Source: Spartobacteria bacterium LR76
GTDB lineage: Bacteria; Verrucomicrobiota; Verrucomicrobiia; Chthoniobacterales; Terrimicrobiaceae
Direction: 5' to 3'
Assembly: GCA_003054655.1 (NCBI GenBank)
Contig: QAYZ01000012.1
Span: 1 to 64,000, forward strand
Length of the DNA: 64,000 bases
The position numbers were made by a program, and so were the translations under genes. Below, one piece after another: positions 44,043-53,265 of the stretch. How positions within the stretch are numbered: position 1 is the first letter of the stretch; each line of letters begins with the position of its first letter. A model generated the notes under the pieces. The model saw nothing but the letters and a program-made list of their open reading frames with translations. It was not told the origin of the DNA and ran no database searches.

Positions 44043-45485
44043 TTGAAACGCCTGCTGCACTCCGCCACTGCGATGACCTGGTTGAGCCAGGGTTCGCGGA
44101 TGTTTGCGGTCTTTGGTGTGATGCCTCTTCTGGTCACGCGCCTGGCCGATCAGGAGGTGGCTGTCTGGTATCTCTTCACGAGCGCCATCGCATTTACCGG
44201 ATTGCTCGACACGGGCATCACCCCGACGCTCCAGCGGTTTATCGCCTACGGCATGGGTGGAGTGAACCGGGCCGAAGACTGCGTGCGCAAGGGCCGCGGA
44301 CCCGTGCAGAAGGGTTCGGGGGTTCCAGAGTGGGCCTTTGTCGACACGGTGTACGGGAGCGTTTGCGTGATGAACCGCTGGCTGACGGCTGTGACCGTCC
44401 TGCTGCTCGGGGTGATCGGCACGCTCGCCCTGGTGCGTCCGGTGAGCCAGACCAGCGACCCGACGATGACATGGCTCAGTTGGGCATTCATCATTCTTTC
44501 GCAGACCATTCTTTTCCTGTCCCGGCCATACTCCGCCGTGCTGGCGGGGACCAATCACGTGGCGCTCGAGGCTCGCTGGGCCAGTGTGATGAACCTCCTG
44601 GGCACCACGGCGCAGATCGTCGTTCTGCTGGCTGGCGGTGGTCTGGTCGGTCTGGCGATTACGAGCGTGGGTACGGCGATTGTCGCATTTTTCAGACTGC
44701 GGTTTCTTGTCTTTCGGATTGAAGGAGGGCGTTTCCGCTCGGTCCGGGCGCATTTGGATCGCTCGGTGCTGCGCGTGGCATGGGAGCCCTGCTGGAAGTC
44801 CGCCGTGGTTTGCGTGTCTTCGACAGGGATGATCCAACTGAGCGGGTTTGTGTATGCTCAGATCGGGACCGGCAGTTCGCTTGCGGCCTACTTGTTCTCG
44901 GTGCGCCTCCTCACGATCTTGCAGACGATCTCCACGACACCCTTTTACGCAAAGGTGCCGTATTTTGTCCGTCTCTTCGCCTCCGCGCAATTTGACGAAC
45001 TGGCCCGGAAGGCCGGGCGGTCCGCCGCCATTTCCCTCTGGCTGTTCGCCCTCGGAGTGCTCGGTATCGGCTTCCTCGGCCCGGTGGCCCTGGAGCTTAT
45101 CCACTCCAACGTTTCCTTGCTGCCTGCCTCCTCCTGGTTCCTTCTCGGGTTTGTCTGGCTCTATGAAAGGAACAACGGCATGCATGGCCAGATCATCACC
45201 TGGACCAATGACATTTATGCCTTCTGGGTGGTGCCGATCTTTGGAGCGGTCTATTTGCTGCTTCAGTTCTTCCTGGGAGCGCGCTTTGGTTCCACCGGCC
45301 TGATCTGGGCCTATGTGATTTCATTCATCCCCATCTACTGCGGGTGGGTGCAGAAAAAGGCATGCTCCGTGCTTCATCAATCCCTGAGGACTTTCACTCT
45401 CCGATACACGGTGGCTCCCGTGGCGCTGGTCGGAGCGGTGACGGCCGCGGGCCAGTGCGGGCTGTATAAGCTGTTCCTCCGATGA
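44043..45485 (+). CDS. Wzx-like polysaccharide flippase (putative)
   Basis: A 480-residue membrane protein with about 12-14 hydrophobic helices, typical of the MATE/PST flippase fold. No short diagnostic motif is available; the call rests on topology, length and position among glycosyltransferase genes. An unusual charged loop CVRKGRGPVQKGSGVPEW lies near residues 79-96. The frame opens with TTG at 44043, and an ATG at 44073 is possible. It would move lipid-linked repeat units across the inner membrane. Confidence 0.75.
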   Translation: MKRLLHSATAMTWLSQGSRMFAVFGVMPLLVTRLADQEVAVWYLFTSAIAFTGLLDTGITPTLQRFIAYGMGGVNRAEDCVRKGRGPVQKGSGVPEWAFVDTVYGSVCVMNRWLTAVTVLLLGVIGTLALVRPVSQTSDPTMTWLSWAFIILSQTILFLSRPYSAVLAGTNHVALEARWASVMNLLGTTAQIVVLLAGGGLVGLAITSVGTAIVAFFRLRFLVFRIEGGRFRSVRAHLDRSVLRVAWEPCWKSAVVCVSSTGMIQLSGFVYAQIGTGSSLAAYLFSVRLLTILQTISTTPFYAKVPYFVRLFASAQFDELARKAGRSAAISLWLFALGVLGIGFLGPVALELIHSNVSLLPASSWFLLGFVWLYERNNGMHGQIITWTNDIYAFWVVPIFGAVYLLLQFFLGARFGSTGLIWAYVISFIPIYCGWVQKKACSVLHQSLRTFTLRYTVAPVALVGAVTAAGQCGLYKLFLR

Positions 45486-45522
45486 ACGCCGCTCTTGATC
45501 ATTCAACCACCTCATTCCTGCC

Positions 45523-46725
45523 ATGAAATCCGATTCATCGTCATCCGCCGGAGGCTCCCGGTTCACTGAAGGAATGTCCGCAGGGGAAGGCCTGCGAGGG
45601 AGCATTTCTGTCCTGCTGGCCCGGTTGTCCGGATGGCTTGCTCCCGTGCCGGCCTGGTTCGCCATCCCGCAGAAGATCGGCAAGGACGTGCAGGCGGAGT
45701 TTGAGCGCCGGGCGGCGAATTATTTCCAATCGCTGGCTCAGGCGCAGGTGATTTACCGGGACGAGGATGGCACCTATGGAAATATCGAGCTGCAGTACGG
45801 CAAGGTGACCGGGCGCAGGCCGGGCAGTGCGCTGCGCATGCTGCTGCACCTGTGTCTCGGCCGTATCCTGAGCTTTCGGCTGCGCGGGCGGCTGCAGCAG
45901 CTCTTTCCGCAAAAGTTTTACGTGATCGCATGGGATGATGCGTATCGGTTCGGTGCCTGGCGGTTTGCGGCCGCTGGAGCGGTGCGTCCCTACGACGGTT
46001 CGTTCCGCGAGACGCCGTCCGGCGGAGACTCGGTGGTGCTGCTGGGAACCGGTCCCAGCGCCGAGAACGTGTTTGACGATGCCTACTCCGATCTGCCGAT
46101 CATCGCCTGCAACACGTCGATCAAATCCAGGCGGCTGCTGGAACGAAACATCTTCGCCTTATGCGTGCTCGATGCGGCGTTTTTCATGGGGTCCAGCAAA
46201 TACTCCGAGGCATTTCGCGGGGCGTTGCGTGAGGCATTTCAGATCAGGAAATTCCGGATCTATTTCGATGCGGAGCACTCCGGCATCATTCGCGGCACGC
46301 TGCGCGGACTCGATTGCGAGGAGTGGCTGCGGCCGATCTGGGTGGCTTCCCATTTTCGCCTCGCCGAGACGTTCCGGCATGGCCGCTTTCAGAACGCCGC
46401 CGCCGGAAACATCTTCACCCAGGCCATGCTGCCCGTGGGGGCGACGCATTTCCGGAAGCTCAAGCTGATCGGCTTCGACGGAAAATCCAAGGACGTGAAC
46501 TATTTCTGGAAGCACAGTGACGAGTTTCAGTTTCAGGACCTGCTGCCCACCGTGCGTGAGTGTGAGCCGGGGTTCTTTGCGAAGGTCGATTATGATGCCT
46601 ACTCCACCAAGCACAACGATGTGCTCAAGACGGAGCTTTCCGCCATCGAGGCGGCGGGCGTAGAGATTGAGATGACGCACCGGACGTTCATCCCGGAGCT
46701 TGCGCTCCGGTATAAAGGCGAATGA
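45523..46725 (+). CDS. GT42/MptE-like putative transferase, first copy
   Basis: A 400-residue protein not firmly assigned. The central region has VVLLGTGPSAENVFDDAYSD (about residues 169-188) and LPIIACNTSI, followed further on by GNIFTQAML and HFRKLKLIGFDGKSKDVNYF. The GxGPS turn with a downstream G-x-D loop resembles GT42 sialyltransferases (CstII) and DUF115/MptE-like Rossmann proteins. A cytidylyltransferase ~4 kb upstream makes a CMP-sugar transferase plausible but unproven. The N-terminal 160 residues have no recognised domain. It overlaps the next gene as ATGA. Confidence 0.55.
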   Translation: MKSDSSSSAGGSRFTEGMSAGEGLRGSISVLLARLSGWLAPVPAWFAIPQKIGKDVQAEFERRAANYFQSLAQAQVIYRDEDGTYGNIELQYGKVTGRRPGSALRMLLHLCLGRILSFRLRGRLQQLFPQKFYVIAWDDAYRFGAWRFAAAGAVRPYDGSFRETPSGGDSVVLLGTGPSAENVFDDAYSDLPIIACNTSIKSRRLLERNIFALCVLDAAFFMGSSKYSEAFRGALREAFQIRKFRIYFDAEHSGIIRGTLRGLDCEEWLRPIWVASHFRLAETFRHGRFQNAAAGNIFTQAMLPVGATHFRKLKLIGFDGKSKDVNYFWKHSDEFQFQDLLPTVRECEPGFFAKVDYDAYSTKHNDVLKTELSAIEAAGVEIEMTHRTFIPELALRYKGE

Positions 46726-47933
46726 CCGGCGCGATTCCAGAGGCTCGTTCTCATTCGGCGCGAGCGGCACGGCCTGAGCACCGGTATCGGGTGCTGTTTG
46801 TCTCGCGCAAGCTGCCCTTTGCCGATGGCGGCGGGAATGGAGCATACGCCAACGATCTCCTCCAGTGGCTGGTGGCGCGGGGTGCCGCGGTCGACTGCCT
46901 GCTGTTGACCGAGCTCGACGACTCCACGATTCCGCCGCTCTGGTCCATCCCGCAAAAAGGGATGTCGGGCATTCGTGTCATTAATCCCGGCGCATTTCGG
47001 GTGGGAGACCGCTATTTGCACCCTTGGAGGTTCGTACGGAGAAAACCCGATCCCGCTCGCGCTGTCCGGACGACGGCGCCCTCGGTCGCGGCCGAACGCG
47101 TCGCGGTGAAGCAAGCCGTGTCCCGGGGAAAATACGACGCCATCCTGATGAACTACCTCTGGCTCGCGCCCGCCTGCGCCGGGCACGGTGTGACGACGCT
47201 TGCCTTGACGCATGACGTGTGGAGCGACCGGGCTGCCGGGGCGGAGTACGTTTACACGGCCGACGAGGAGGCAGCGCTGCTCAACTCGGCGGATCACGTT
47301 CTCGCCATCTCGCCCTACGATGCCACGCGTTTCGAGCAGATGGGCGTGAGCAAACCGGTGCACGTGCTCTACAAGGCGCTCGCGGCCGCGCCACCGGAAG
47401 ATTCATCCCCACCCTCCGCACGGTGTTTGTTTGTCGGATCAGGCTATGGACCGAATGCAGAGGGTCTGGCGTGGTTTTTGGAAAAGGTCTGGCCCATCGT
47501 GCTCGAGGAGCTTCCCTCCGCTCACCTCGACGTCTGTGGTGCAGTCTGTGGATCGGTAAAGGAGGCTCCGCTCAATGTTCACCTGCACGGGCGCGTTGCG
47601 GATCTGGGGGAATTCTACCACCGTGCCGCGGTGGCGATCGTACCGCTATTGCGAGGCACCGGGCTCAAGATCAAGCTGGTCGAGGCGGTTTCCTATCGCA
47701 AGCCCGTGGTATCCACGTCCATCGGGCTCCAGGGGATCGAGCAGCTCATAGGGCATGGTGTTGACCGAGCCGATGCTGCCCGGGATTTTGCGACGAATGT
47801 CCTCAGGCATCTCTCCGATCCGGCATCTGCGGGTCGCGAAGGCTTGCTGGCCAGACGTGAGGCGGAGAGGTTTCTATCGAGCGACACCGCCTATGCGCCA
47901 GTGTGGGAAATCATGAGCACCTCGGCGAAATGA
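46722..47933 (+). CDS. Family 4-like glycosyltransferase
   Basis: A 403-residue GT-B-fold transferase. The N-terminal donor half starts YRVLFVSRKLPFADGGGNGAYANDL. The C-terminal half has LFVGSGYGPNAEGLAWFLEKVWP and the E-x7-E type nucleotide-binding region GTGLKIKLVEAVSYRKPVVST. Overlaps both neighbours as ATGA (46722-46725 and 47930-47933), so the block is translationally coupled. Sugar donor unknown. Confidence 0.88.
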   Translation: MTGAIPEARSHSARAARPEHRYRVLFVSRKLPFADGGGNGAYANDLLQWLVARGAAVDCLLLTELDDSTIPPLWSIPQKGMSGIRVINPGAFRVGDRYLHPWRFVRRKPDPARAVRTTAPSVAAERVAVKQAVSRGKYDAILMNYLWLAPACAGHGVTTLALTHDVWSDRAAGAEYVYTADEEAALLNSADHVLAISPYDATRFEQMGVSKPVHVLYKALAAAPPEDSSPPSARCLFVGSGYGPNAEGLAWFLEKVWPIVLEELPSAHLDVCGAVCGSVKEAPLNVHLHGRVADLGEFYHRAAVAIVPLLRGTGLKIKLVEAVSYRKPVVSTSIGLQGIEQLIGHGVDRADAARDFATNVLRHLSDPASAGREGLLARREAERFLSSDTAYAPVWEIMSTSAK

Positions 47934-48919
47934 TCTCGATCATCATCAATAATTACAATTACGAGCGATTCGTCGGCATGGCGGTGGAGTCGGCTCTTTC
48001 CGTCTCTGATGCCGAGGTGATCGTGGTGGATGATGGCTCCCGGGATGGCTCGCTTGATGTGCTGGAGCGCTACCGGGACCGGGCGATCATTATCGCCAAG
48101 GAAAACGGAGGACAGGCTTCCGCCTACAATGCGGGCTTCGCTGCGTCGCGGGGTGATGTCGTGGTGTTTCTCGACGCAGACGATTGCATCGGAGCGGATT
48201 GGGCCGCGGTGCTGAAGAGCCAATACTCTCCTTCTGCAACGATCTATCAATGGCAGTTGCGATGCATCGGAGAGGATGGCCAGCCGTTCCAGCCCGATCG
48301 CCTCGATCCCGAAAGGCTGACGCCCGGCCCGGTGAAGGAAGCCCTGCTTGACGAGGCCTGGTATGTTCACCCCCCGGCCAGCGGCAACGCATATAGCCGC
48401 TCGTTTTTGCAGAAGGTCATGCCGATGCCGGAGGAGGACTACCGTTATTTTGCCGATATCCATCTGATCAACTCGGCGCCCTTGTTTGGAGACCGGGTTG
48501 TGCTCCCCGGTGTGCTGGGTCTCTATCGCAGGCATGGGGCGAATCACTCCACGCGGTCGTCGCGGTTCGAGCGGCGCAACGTGCAGCATCGCGTGCAGGC
48601 TCATCAACGCCGGGTGCATGCCCTGCGCAGCGGCGCGGAACGAGCCGGGGTGTCGCTTCCTGCAAAGATTGATTTGCGAGCTCCCTTTGCCGCGCTCGAT
48701 CGACTGATCCTGGCCTGGCACGATCCGGCAAGCCTGGCTTCGCCCGGCGAGATTCCCGGCATCGCCGGAGACGGAATCCGCTCTGCCTGGCGCTCGTCCC
48801 GGGCTGGCGGGCTGTCCAAGCGAATTGTATTGACCGCTCTTTTCCTGATTCTCTCCTGCATCCTGCTCACTCAACACCTATGGCTCAAAACGTGCAGACC
48901 AAACCTGAAACAGCTCTGA
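47930..48919 (+). CDS. Family 2 glycosyltransferase
   Basis: A 329-residue GT-A transferase. MISIIINNYNYERFVGMAVES opens the protein, VIVVDDGSRDGSLDVL and the DxD motif FLDADDCIGADW follow, and YFADIHLINSAPLFG is in the acceptor region. A hydrophobic C-terminal segment (IVLTALFLILSCILL, about 302-316) may anchor it to the membrane. The start at 47930 is fixed by the ATGA overlap. Its 3' end overlaps the next gene by 40 bases. Confidence 0.88.
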   Translation: MISIIINNYNYERFVGMAVESALSVSDAEVIVVDDGSRDGSLDVLERYRDRAIIIAKENGGQASAYNAGFAASRGDVVVFLDADDCIGADWAAVLKSQYSPSATIYQWQLRCIGEDGQPFQPDRLDPERLTPGPVKEALLDEAWYVHPPASGNAYSRSFLQKVMPMPEEDYRYFADIHLINSAPLFGDRVVLPGVLGLYRRHGANHSTRSSRFERRNVQHRVQAHQRRVHALRSGAERAGVSLPAKIDLRAPFAALDRLILAWHDPASLASPGEIPGIAGDGIRSAWRSSRAGGLSKRIVLTALFLILSCILLTQHLWLKTCRPNLKQL

Positions 48920-49611
48920 TCATTGGCAACGGTCCGTCGGTCGATCGACTCAACCCGTCCCTGCTTCCGCATTTCTGGACCTATGGGTGCAACCATATCG
49001 GCAAGAAATTCAGCGACTGGGGCCGCCCCACCGACAACATCGTGATCACGGACTTTAAACGTACGTCGGAGATCGGAACGGCCTACAAGGACTATGCGGG
49101 TTCCGTCTATGTCGGCAATGAGCGGAGGACGTTCCCCAATGTCGCGTGGACGGAGTCCGTCATGGGACGGCCGGTCACTCCGTTGCGGCAGTTGGTCAAG
49201 CCCAAGCTGGCTCGTTATGAGTTCCTCGACAAACTGGAGTTTCACTATTTCCTGCATCCGCTGATCTTCGACAAGCTGAGGTTCACCTTCGACCTGAGGA
49301 AGGGGCTCAACTTTGGCTACAGCGTGGTGACCTCCGCCATCCAGCTTGCGGTCATCGAGGGATTCAAGCGCATCGTGCTTACCGGAGTCGATGCGAGCTA
49401 TCCCACGGAGAAGGCGTACTTCAAGGGAATGGAACAGGACGTCCAATGGGTGAATACCCCTTTTATTGAAAACCCGCGCTTGTGGATGGAGCCGGTGCTG
49501 GTCTGCATGCAGATCGCTCTTGAGGGTTCGGGGGTGGAGATCATCGACTGCACACCGGGAGGCAAGCTCCAGTTCATCAAAAAGGGGACGCTCGAGGACT
49601 ATGTGAAGTAG
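48880..49611 (+). CDS. GT42/MptE-like putative transferase, second copy
   Basis: A 243-residue protein with the same core pattern as the 45.5 kb gene: TALIIGNGPSVDRLNPSLLP (about residues 11-30), YGCNHIGKKF, then NFGYSVVTSAIQLAVIEGFKRIVLTGVDASYP. This is close to the GNGPS...ALxxGYKxIYLxGxD pattern of GT42 sialyltransferases and of DUF115/MptE-like proteins. Size matches the small bacterial GT42 enzymes. The transferase role is inferred from pattern and context. It overlaps the upstream GT2 gene by 40 bases. Confidence 0.55.
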   Translation: MAQNVQTKPETALIIGNGPSVDRLNPSLLPHFWTYGCNHIGKKFSDWGRPTDNIVITDFKRTSEIGTAYKDYAGSVYVGNERRTFPNVAWTESVMGRPVTPLRQLVKPKLARYEFLDKLEFHYFLHPLIFDKLRFTFDLRKGLNFGYSVVTSAIQLAVIEGFKRIVLTGVDASYPTEKAYFKGMEQDVQWVNTPFIENPRLWMEPVLVCMQIALEGSGVEIIDCTPGGKLQFIKKGTLEDYVK

Positions 49612-49629
49612 CACCCGCCGAGAGGCGCC

Positions 49630-50886
49630 ATGGAGTACTTTCCCTTATCAATAGCCGGGCTGGTCATGACGATCAGCGCGCTCATTCTCGTCAGCCGCCG
49701 CGCCGTCTTGTCGCCGCTGTTTCTGACGATTATCTGCTTTCTTATCTGCGGGGTTCTCACCGTCTGGCCGCAGATGATTTATTCGGGGAACAGGAATTAC
49801 CCGATCTCGACCACGACGCAGGTTTATTTGTTGTTTGCCTCCTTTCCCTTTCTGGCGGCGGCGATTCTGACGAGACGCCCGTATCTCCTGGCGGTTACGC
49901 CGGACTATGGGTGGCGATTCTTTCCGCAGCGCGTCTGGCTGATGATTTTCTGCGGGATCTGCGTCCTCGATCCGATGCTCTCCATCGCCCTGCACGGCCG
50001 GGTGGGTCTGGCCCAGGGCAACCAGGGGCTGGGCGAGGGGGGCGGCGCCCATAGTGCGGTATTCACGCCGATTACCTTCATCGCCTGGGCGGCTGCTGCG
50101 GCGGCCTGCTACATGGTGATGCTGGCGATGATCTCCCGTCGGCTCACGCTCTGGGAGTATTGTCGCCTTTACCCCAGACAGGCCGGCATGGCTTTTGTCG
50201 CATTGGCGGCGAGCTCGTTGAGCGGGAACCGATTCCTGTTTCTTTCCCAGGGCGTGGTGTTCGTGTGTTCGATGGCCCTGGTGGGCAAGCTGAAGATGCG
50301 GCTCCTGGTGGCGGGAGCGGTGGCGGGAATGATGCTGTTCGTCGTTCTGGGAAACTTCCGGTTTGGGAAGGTCGACATCCGGGATAACATCGAGACCCTC
50401 ACAAACGTCGGATTCATCGATTCGACCAAGGGTTGGGTCGTCTCCTATTTTGAACCCAATATCCCCAACCTGGACAATTTCATGAGCAGGCATCCGAGCC
50501 CGACCTTTGGGGTTGGTTGGGTGACTTCCCTGCTGCCCAGCGGTTTGGTTGACCTGCTGCACCTGGTGCGAACGAATGCGATTCAGTGGATGGGCGACAA
50601 TGGATTGCTGGCCCATCGGGGGATGACTTTCCGGACCTGGTACCCGGATCTGATCATGGATTTCGGGGTCTTCTTGTCCCAGGTGGTTGCCGGGGCGGCG
50701 CTGGTGTTTTGCGCGCTCACATACAATTCCGCATTGCGGTCCCCGCGCAGGCTGGTCTTGTTCATGGTCTGTACGCCGCTGCTGCTGTTTTCGCCGCTCC
50801 TCACGGCCTTTTACTCGTTGCAGCACGTCGCCCCATTTCTATTGCTCTGGCTTATCCGTGAGAGGTCGGCGGAGGAGGAAGAATGA
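49630..50886 (+). CDS. Polysaccharide polymerase-like membrane protein (Wzy-type)
   Basis: A 418-residue integral membrane protein with about 10-12 helices and a larger external loop at ~250-340 (RFGKVDIRDNIETL... and FGVGWVTSLLPSGL). This layout and its position among glycosyltransferases fit an O-antigen/repeat-unit polymerase. Sequence conservation in Wzy proteins is low, so the call is topological. GAGAGG upstream supports the ATG. It overlaps the following GT4 gene as ATGA. Confidence 0.7.
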   Translation: MEYFPLSIAGLVMTISALILVSRRAVLSPLFLTIICFLICGVLTVWPQMIYSGNRNYPISTTTQVYLLFASFPFLAAAILTRRPYLLAVTPDYGWRFFPQRVWLMIFCGICVLDPMLSIALHGRVGLAQGNQGLGEGGGAHSAVFTPITFIAWAAAAAACYMVMLAMISRRLTLWEYCRLYPRQAGMAFVALAASSLSGNRFLFLSQGVVFVCSMALVGKLKMRLLVAGAVAGMMLFVVLGNFRFGKVDIRDNIETLTNVGFIDSTKGWVVSYFEPNIPNLDNFMSRHPSPTFGVGWVTSLLPSGLVDLLHLVRTNAIQWMGDNGLLAHRGMTFRTWYPDLIMDFGVFLSQVVAGAALVFCALTYNSALRSPRRLVLFMVCTPLLLFSPLLTAFYSLQHVAPFLLLWLIRERSAEEEE

Positions 50887-52085
50887 AAATCCTGCAAATC
50901 CATAACTACTGCCTCACGCGGGGCGGACACGACAATGTGATGGCCTCCGAGGCCAGGCTGCTCGCGGAGCATGGCCACGAGGTATTGACCTATACCGAGG
51001 ACAATAACAGCATCGATCAAAGGGGCGCGGCGCGGACGGTCGTGGATTCGTTTTGGAACATGGCGGCGTACCGGGAGATCAGAAAGCTCATCCGAGAGAC
51101 CCGGCCGGATGTCGCGCATGTGCACAATACCTTTCCCATTGTCTCGCCCTCGGCCTACTACGCCTGCCGGGCGGAAAAAGTGCCGGTCGTTCATACGCTG
51201 CACGACTTCCGGTTGATCTGTACGAATGCGCTGCTGTATCGCGAAGGAGCTCCATGCAAGGAATGCCTGGGCACCGTGTGGTCCGGACCGGCGCTGCGGC
51301 ATCGGTGTTACAAGAACTCTCTGGCTCACACCGCGATCAGCGCAGGCATCCTGGGTGTTCACCGCTTGTTGAAAAGCTACCATCTGGTGCAGCGGTATGT
51401 TGCTCTCACCGAAGGGGGCAGACGGATGTTTCAAGAGGGCCTGCTGCCGGCGGATCGCCTCGTGGTGAAGCCGAACTTCGTGCATGGTCCGCCGGAGTCG
51501 GGAGCAGGCGATGGCGGGTACGCGCTTTTTGTCGGGCGGCTGGTGGCGGAGAAGGGCATCGCGACTTTGCTGGAGACCTGGGACAAGAACCGCGACCTCA
51601 TCCCATTGAAGATCGTCGGTGACGGGGCGATGCGCGATGTCGTCCAGGAGGCCGCGAAGCGAAATCCAAACATCGAGTGGGTCGGGGGCCGCGCGCCCGA
51701 CGAGATCCTGCCTTTTATGATGCGGGCGGCGCTGGTGCTGGTTCCGTCGGAGTGGATGGAGGGCGGTTTCCCGCTGGTCGGCATGGAGGCGCTCTCCTGC
51801 GGGACGCCGGTTATCTGCTCCCGGCTGGGCGCGATGGAGGAGGCTGTGGCGGACGGAGTGACCGGGATGCGATTCCGTGCGGGCGATAGCGCGGATCTCG
51901 CGCGGGCGGTACGGGCGCTGATCGGAGACGGCACGGATCTCGCCGCGATGCGGGAGAACTGCCGGGCGGAATGGGAGACGAAATATTCCCCGGCGGTCGG
52001 TTATCGCAACCTGATGACACTCTACCGGGAGGCCTCGGAACTCGCGGCGAAGGATTACCATGGGACGCTTTGCCATGCACAATGA
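50883..52085 (+). CDS. Family 4 glycosyltransferase
   Basis: A 400-residue GT-B transferase. MKILQIHNYCLTRGGHDNVMASEA opens the protein, HVHNTFPIVSPSAYYACRA and HDFRLICTNALLYREGAPC follow in the acceptor half, and the donor half has LFVGRLVAEKGIATLLETW and SEWMEGGFPLVGMEALSCGTPVI. A four-Cys-like segment (CTN...CKEC...CYKN) near residues 110-140 is common in this subgroup. It overlaps the next GT gene by 26 bases. Confidence 0.9.
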   Translation: MKILQIHNYCLTRGGHDNVMASEARLLAEHGHEVLTYTEDNNSIDQRGAARTVVDSFWNMAAYREIRKLIRETRPDVAHVHNTFPIVSPSAYYACRAEKVPVVHTLHDFRLICTNALLYREGAPCKECLGTVWSGPALRHRCYKNSLAHTAISAGILGVHRLLKSYHLVQRYVALTEGGRRMFQEGLLPADRLVVKPNFVHGPPESGAGDGGYALFVGRLVAEKGIATLLETWDKNRDLIPLKIVGDGAMRDVVQEAAKRNPNIEWVGGRAPDEILPFMMRAALVLVPSEWMEGGFPLVGMEALSCGTPVICSRLGAMEEAVADGVTGMRFRAGDSADLARAVRALIGDGTDLAAMRENCRAEWETKYSPAVGYRNLMTLYREASELAAKDYHGTLCHAQ

Positions 52086-53262
52086 GCGCGTTGCAGGGCG
52101 GATGACGCCGAGCGTCCTGCTTGTCTCGGAACCCGGGATCGACGGGGTGTTCCGGCATGTCGAGGGGCTGAGCCGGTATCTGGTCTCGCGCGGCTGCGTG
52201 CCGCATCTCGCCTACTCGTCCCGCCGGGGCAGCGAGGGCCTGCGTGTGCTGGTGGCGGAGCTTGAGGCTGCCGGTGCGCGCACGATCGACCTCGAAGTGT
52301 CCAATAGCCCTGCTCTGGCGGATGCAAAGGCCTGGGCCCGGTTGATTGCGTTGGTGCGCAAAGTGCAGCCCGATATCATTCATGCGCACAGCTCCAAGGC
52401 CGGAGCATTGGTGCGTCCCATCGCGCCCTTGTTTCCCCGGAGCCGTATTTTCTACACGGCTCATGCCTATTTCGGCATGGGCAAGTCGCGCTCACCTAAA
52501 GTGACGTTTTTCAACGGAATCGAAAAAGCGCTCGGCGGCATCGGCACCACCATCAACATTTCCCCGGATGAGGCCCGCTTTGCCCGGGAGATCCTGGGCG
52601 TGCGAGAGGAAAGGCAACGCATCCATCACAATCCGGTGAACGCTGACTTCTTTCGCCCGGCCGCCCCGGATGCCCGGAGAGCGGCGCGGCGCAAGCTGGG
52701 TCTCCCCGAAAATGCACGGATCCTCGGAACGGTCGGGCGCTTCGTGCCGCAGAAAGACCCGCTTACCTTGTACCGGGCGGTCGCGCCCTGTCTGCGCGAC
52801 ACGGCGGATCTCCATCTCTTTCACATCGGCTGGGGCGCGCTGGAGCAAACTGTCGATGAACTTTGCGCCGAGCTGGGGATTGCTGGAAAAATCCGGCGAG
52901 GTTCCTACATGGAGGACACCCGATCCTTGTATCACGCTCTGGATGCGCTGGTCGTGACATCGACCTATGAGGCTGGCTGGCCGATCGTGATCCTGGAGGC
53001 CATGGCCTGCGGGTTGCCGATCATCACGACGACTGCTCCGGGGATGAGCGATATCGGAGCCTCGGGGCTGTCTCATTGCTGGACGGTGGCGGTAGGGGAT
53101 GTCGCAGGCGTAACGAACGGCATTCGGGGATGGCTCGCCGCTGACCGGACGACGGCAACGAACCATCGGGAGATCGTGTTGAGCCGCTTCAGCGTGGAAA
53201 GATGCTTCGGCGGCGTCTGGAGCGAGTACATGGCTGCATCGCCGGCTGTCGCGCCTGTTTGA
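52060..53262 (+). CDS. Family 4 glycosyltransferase
   Basis: A 400-residue GT-B enzyme. PSVLLVSEPGIDGVFRHVEGL, IIHAHSSKAGALVRP and FYTAHAYFGMGKS form the N-terminal half. ILGTVGRFVPQKDPLTLYRAV and TYEAGWPIVILEAMACGLPII mark the donor-binding half. In-frame ATGs at 52075 and 52102 are alternative starts that would shorten the overlap with the previous gene. Donor and acceptor are unknown. Confidence 0.88.
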   Translation: MGRFAMHNERVAGRMTPSVLLVSEPGIDGVFRHVEGLSRYLVSRGCVPHLAYSSRRGSEGLRVLVAELEAAGARTIDLEVSNSPALADAKAWARLIALVRKVQPDIIHAHSSKAGALVRPIAPLFPRSRIFYTAHAYFGMGKSRSPKVTFFNGIEKALGGIGTTINISPDEARFAREILGVREERQRIHHNPVNADFFRPAAPDARRAARRKLGLPENARILGTVGRFVPQKDPLTLYRAVAPCLRDTADLHLFHIGWGALEQTVDELCAELGIAGKIRRGSYMEDTRSLYHALDALVVTSTYEAGWPIVILEAMACGLPIITTTAPGMSDIGASGLSHCWTVAVGDVAGVTNGIRGWLAADRTTATNHREIVLSRFSVERCFGGVWSEYMAASPAVAPV

Positions 53263-53265
53263 CCC

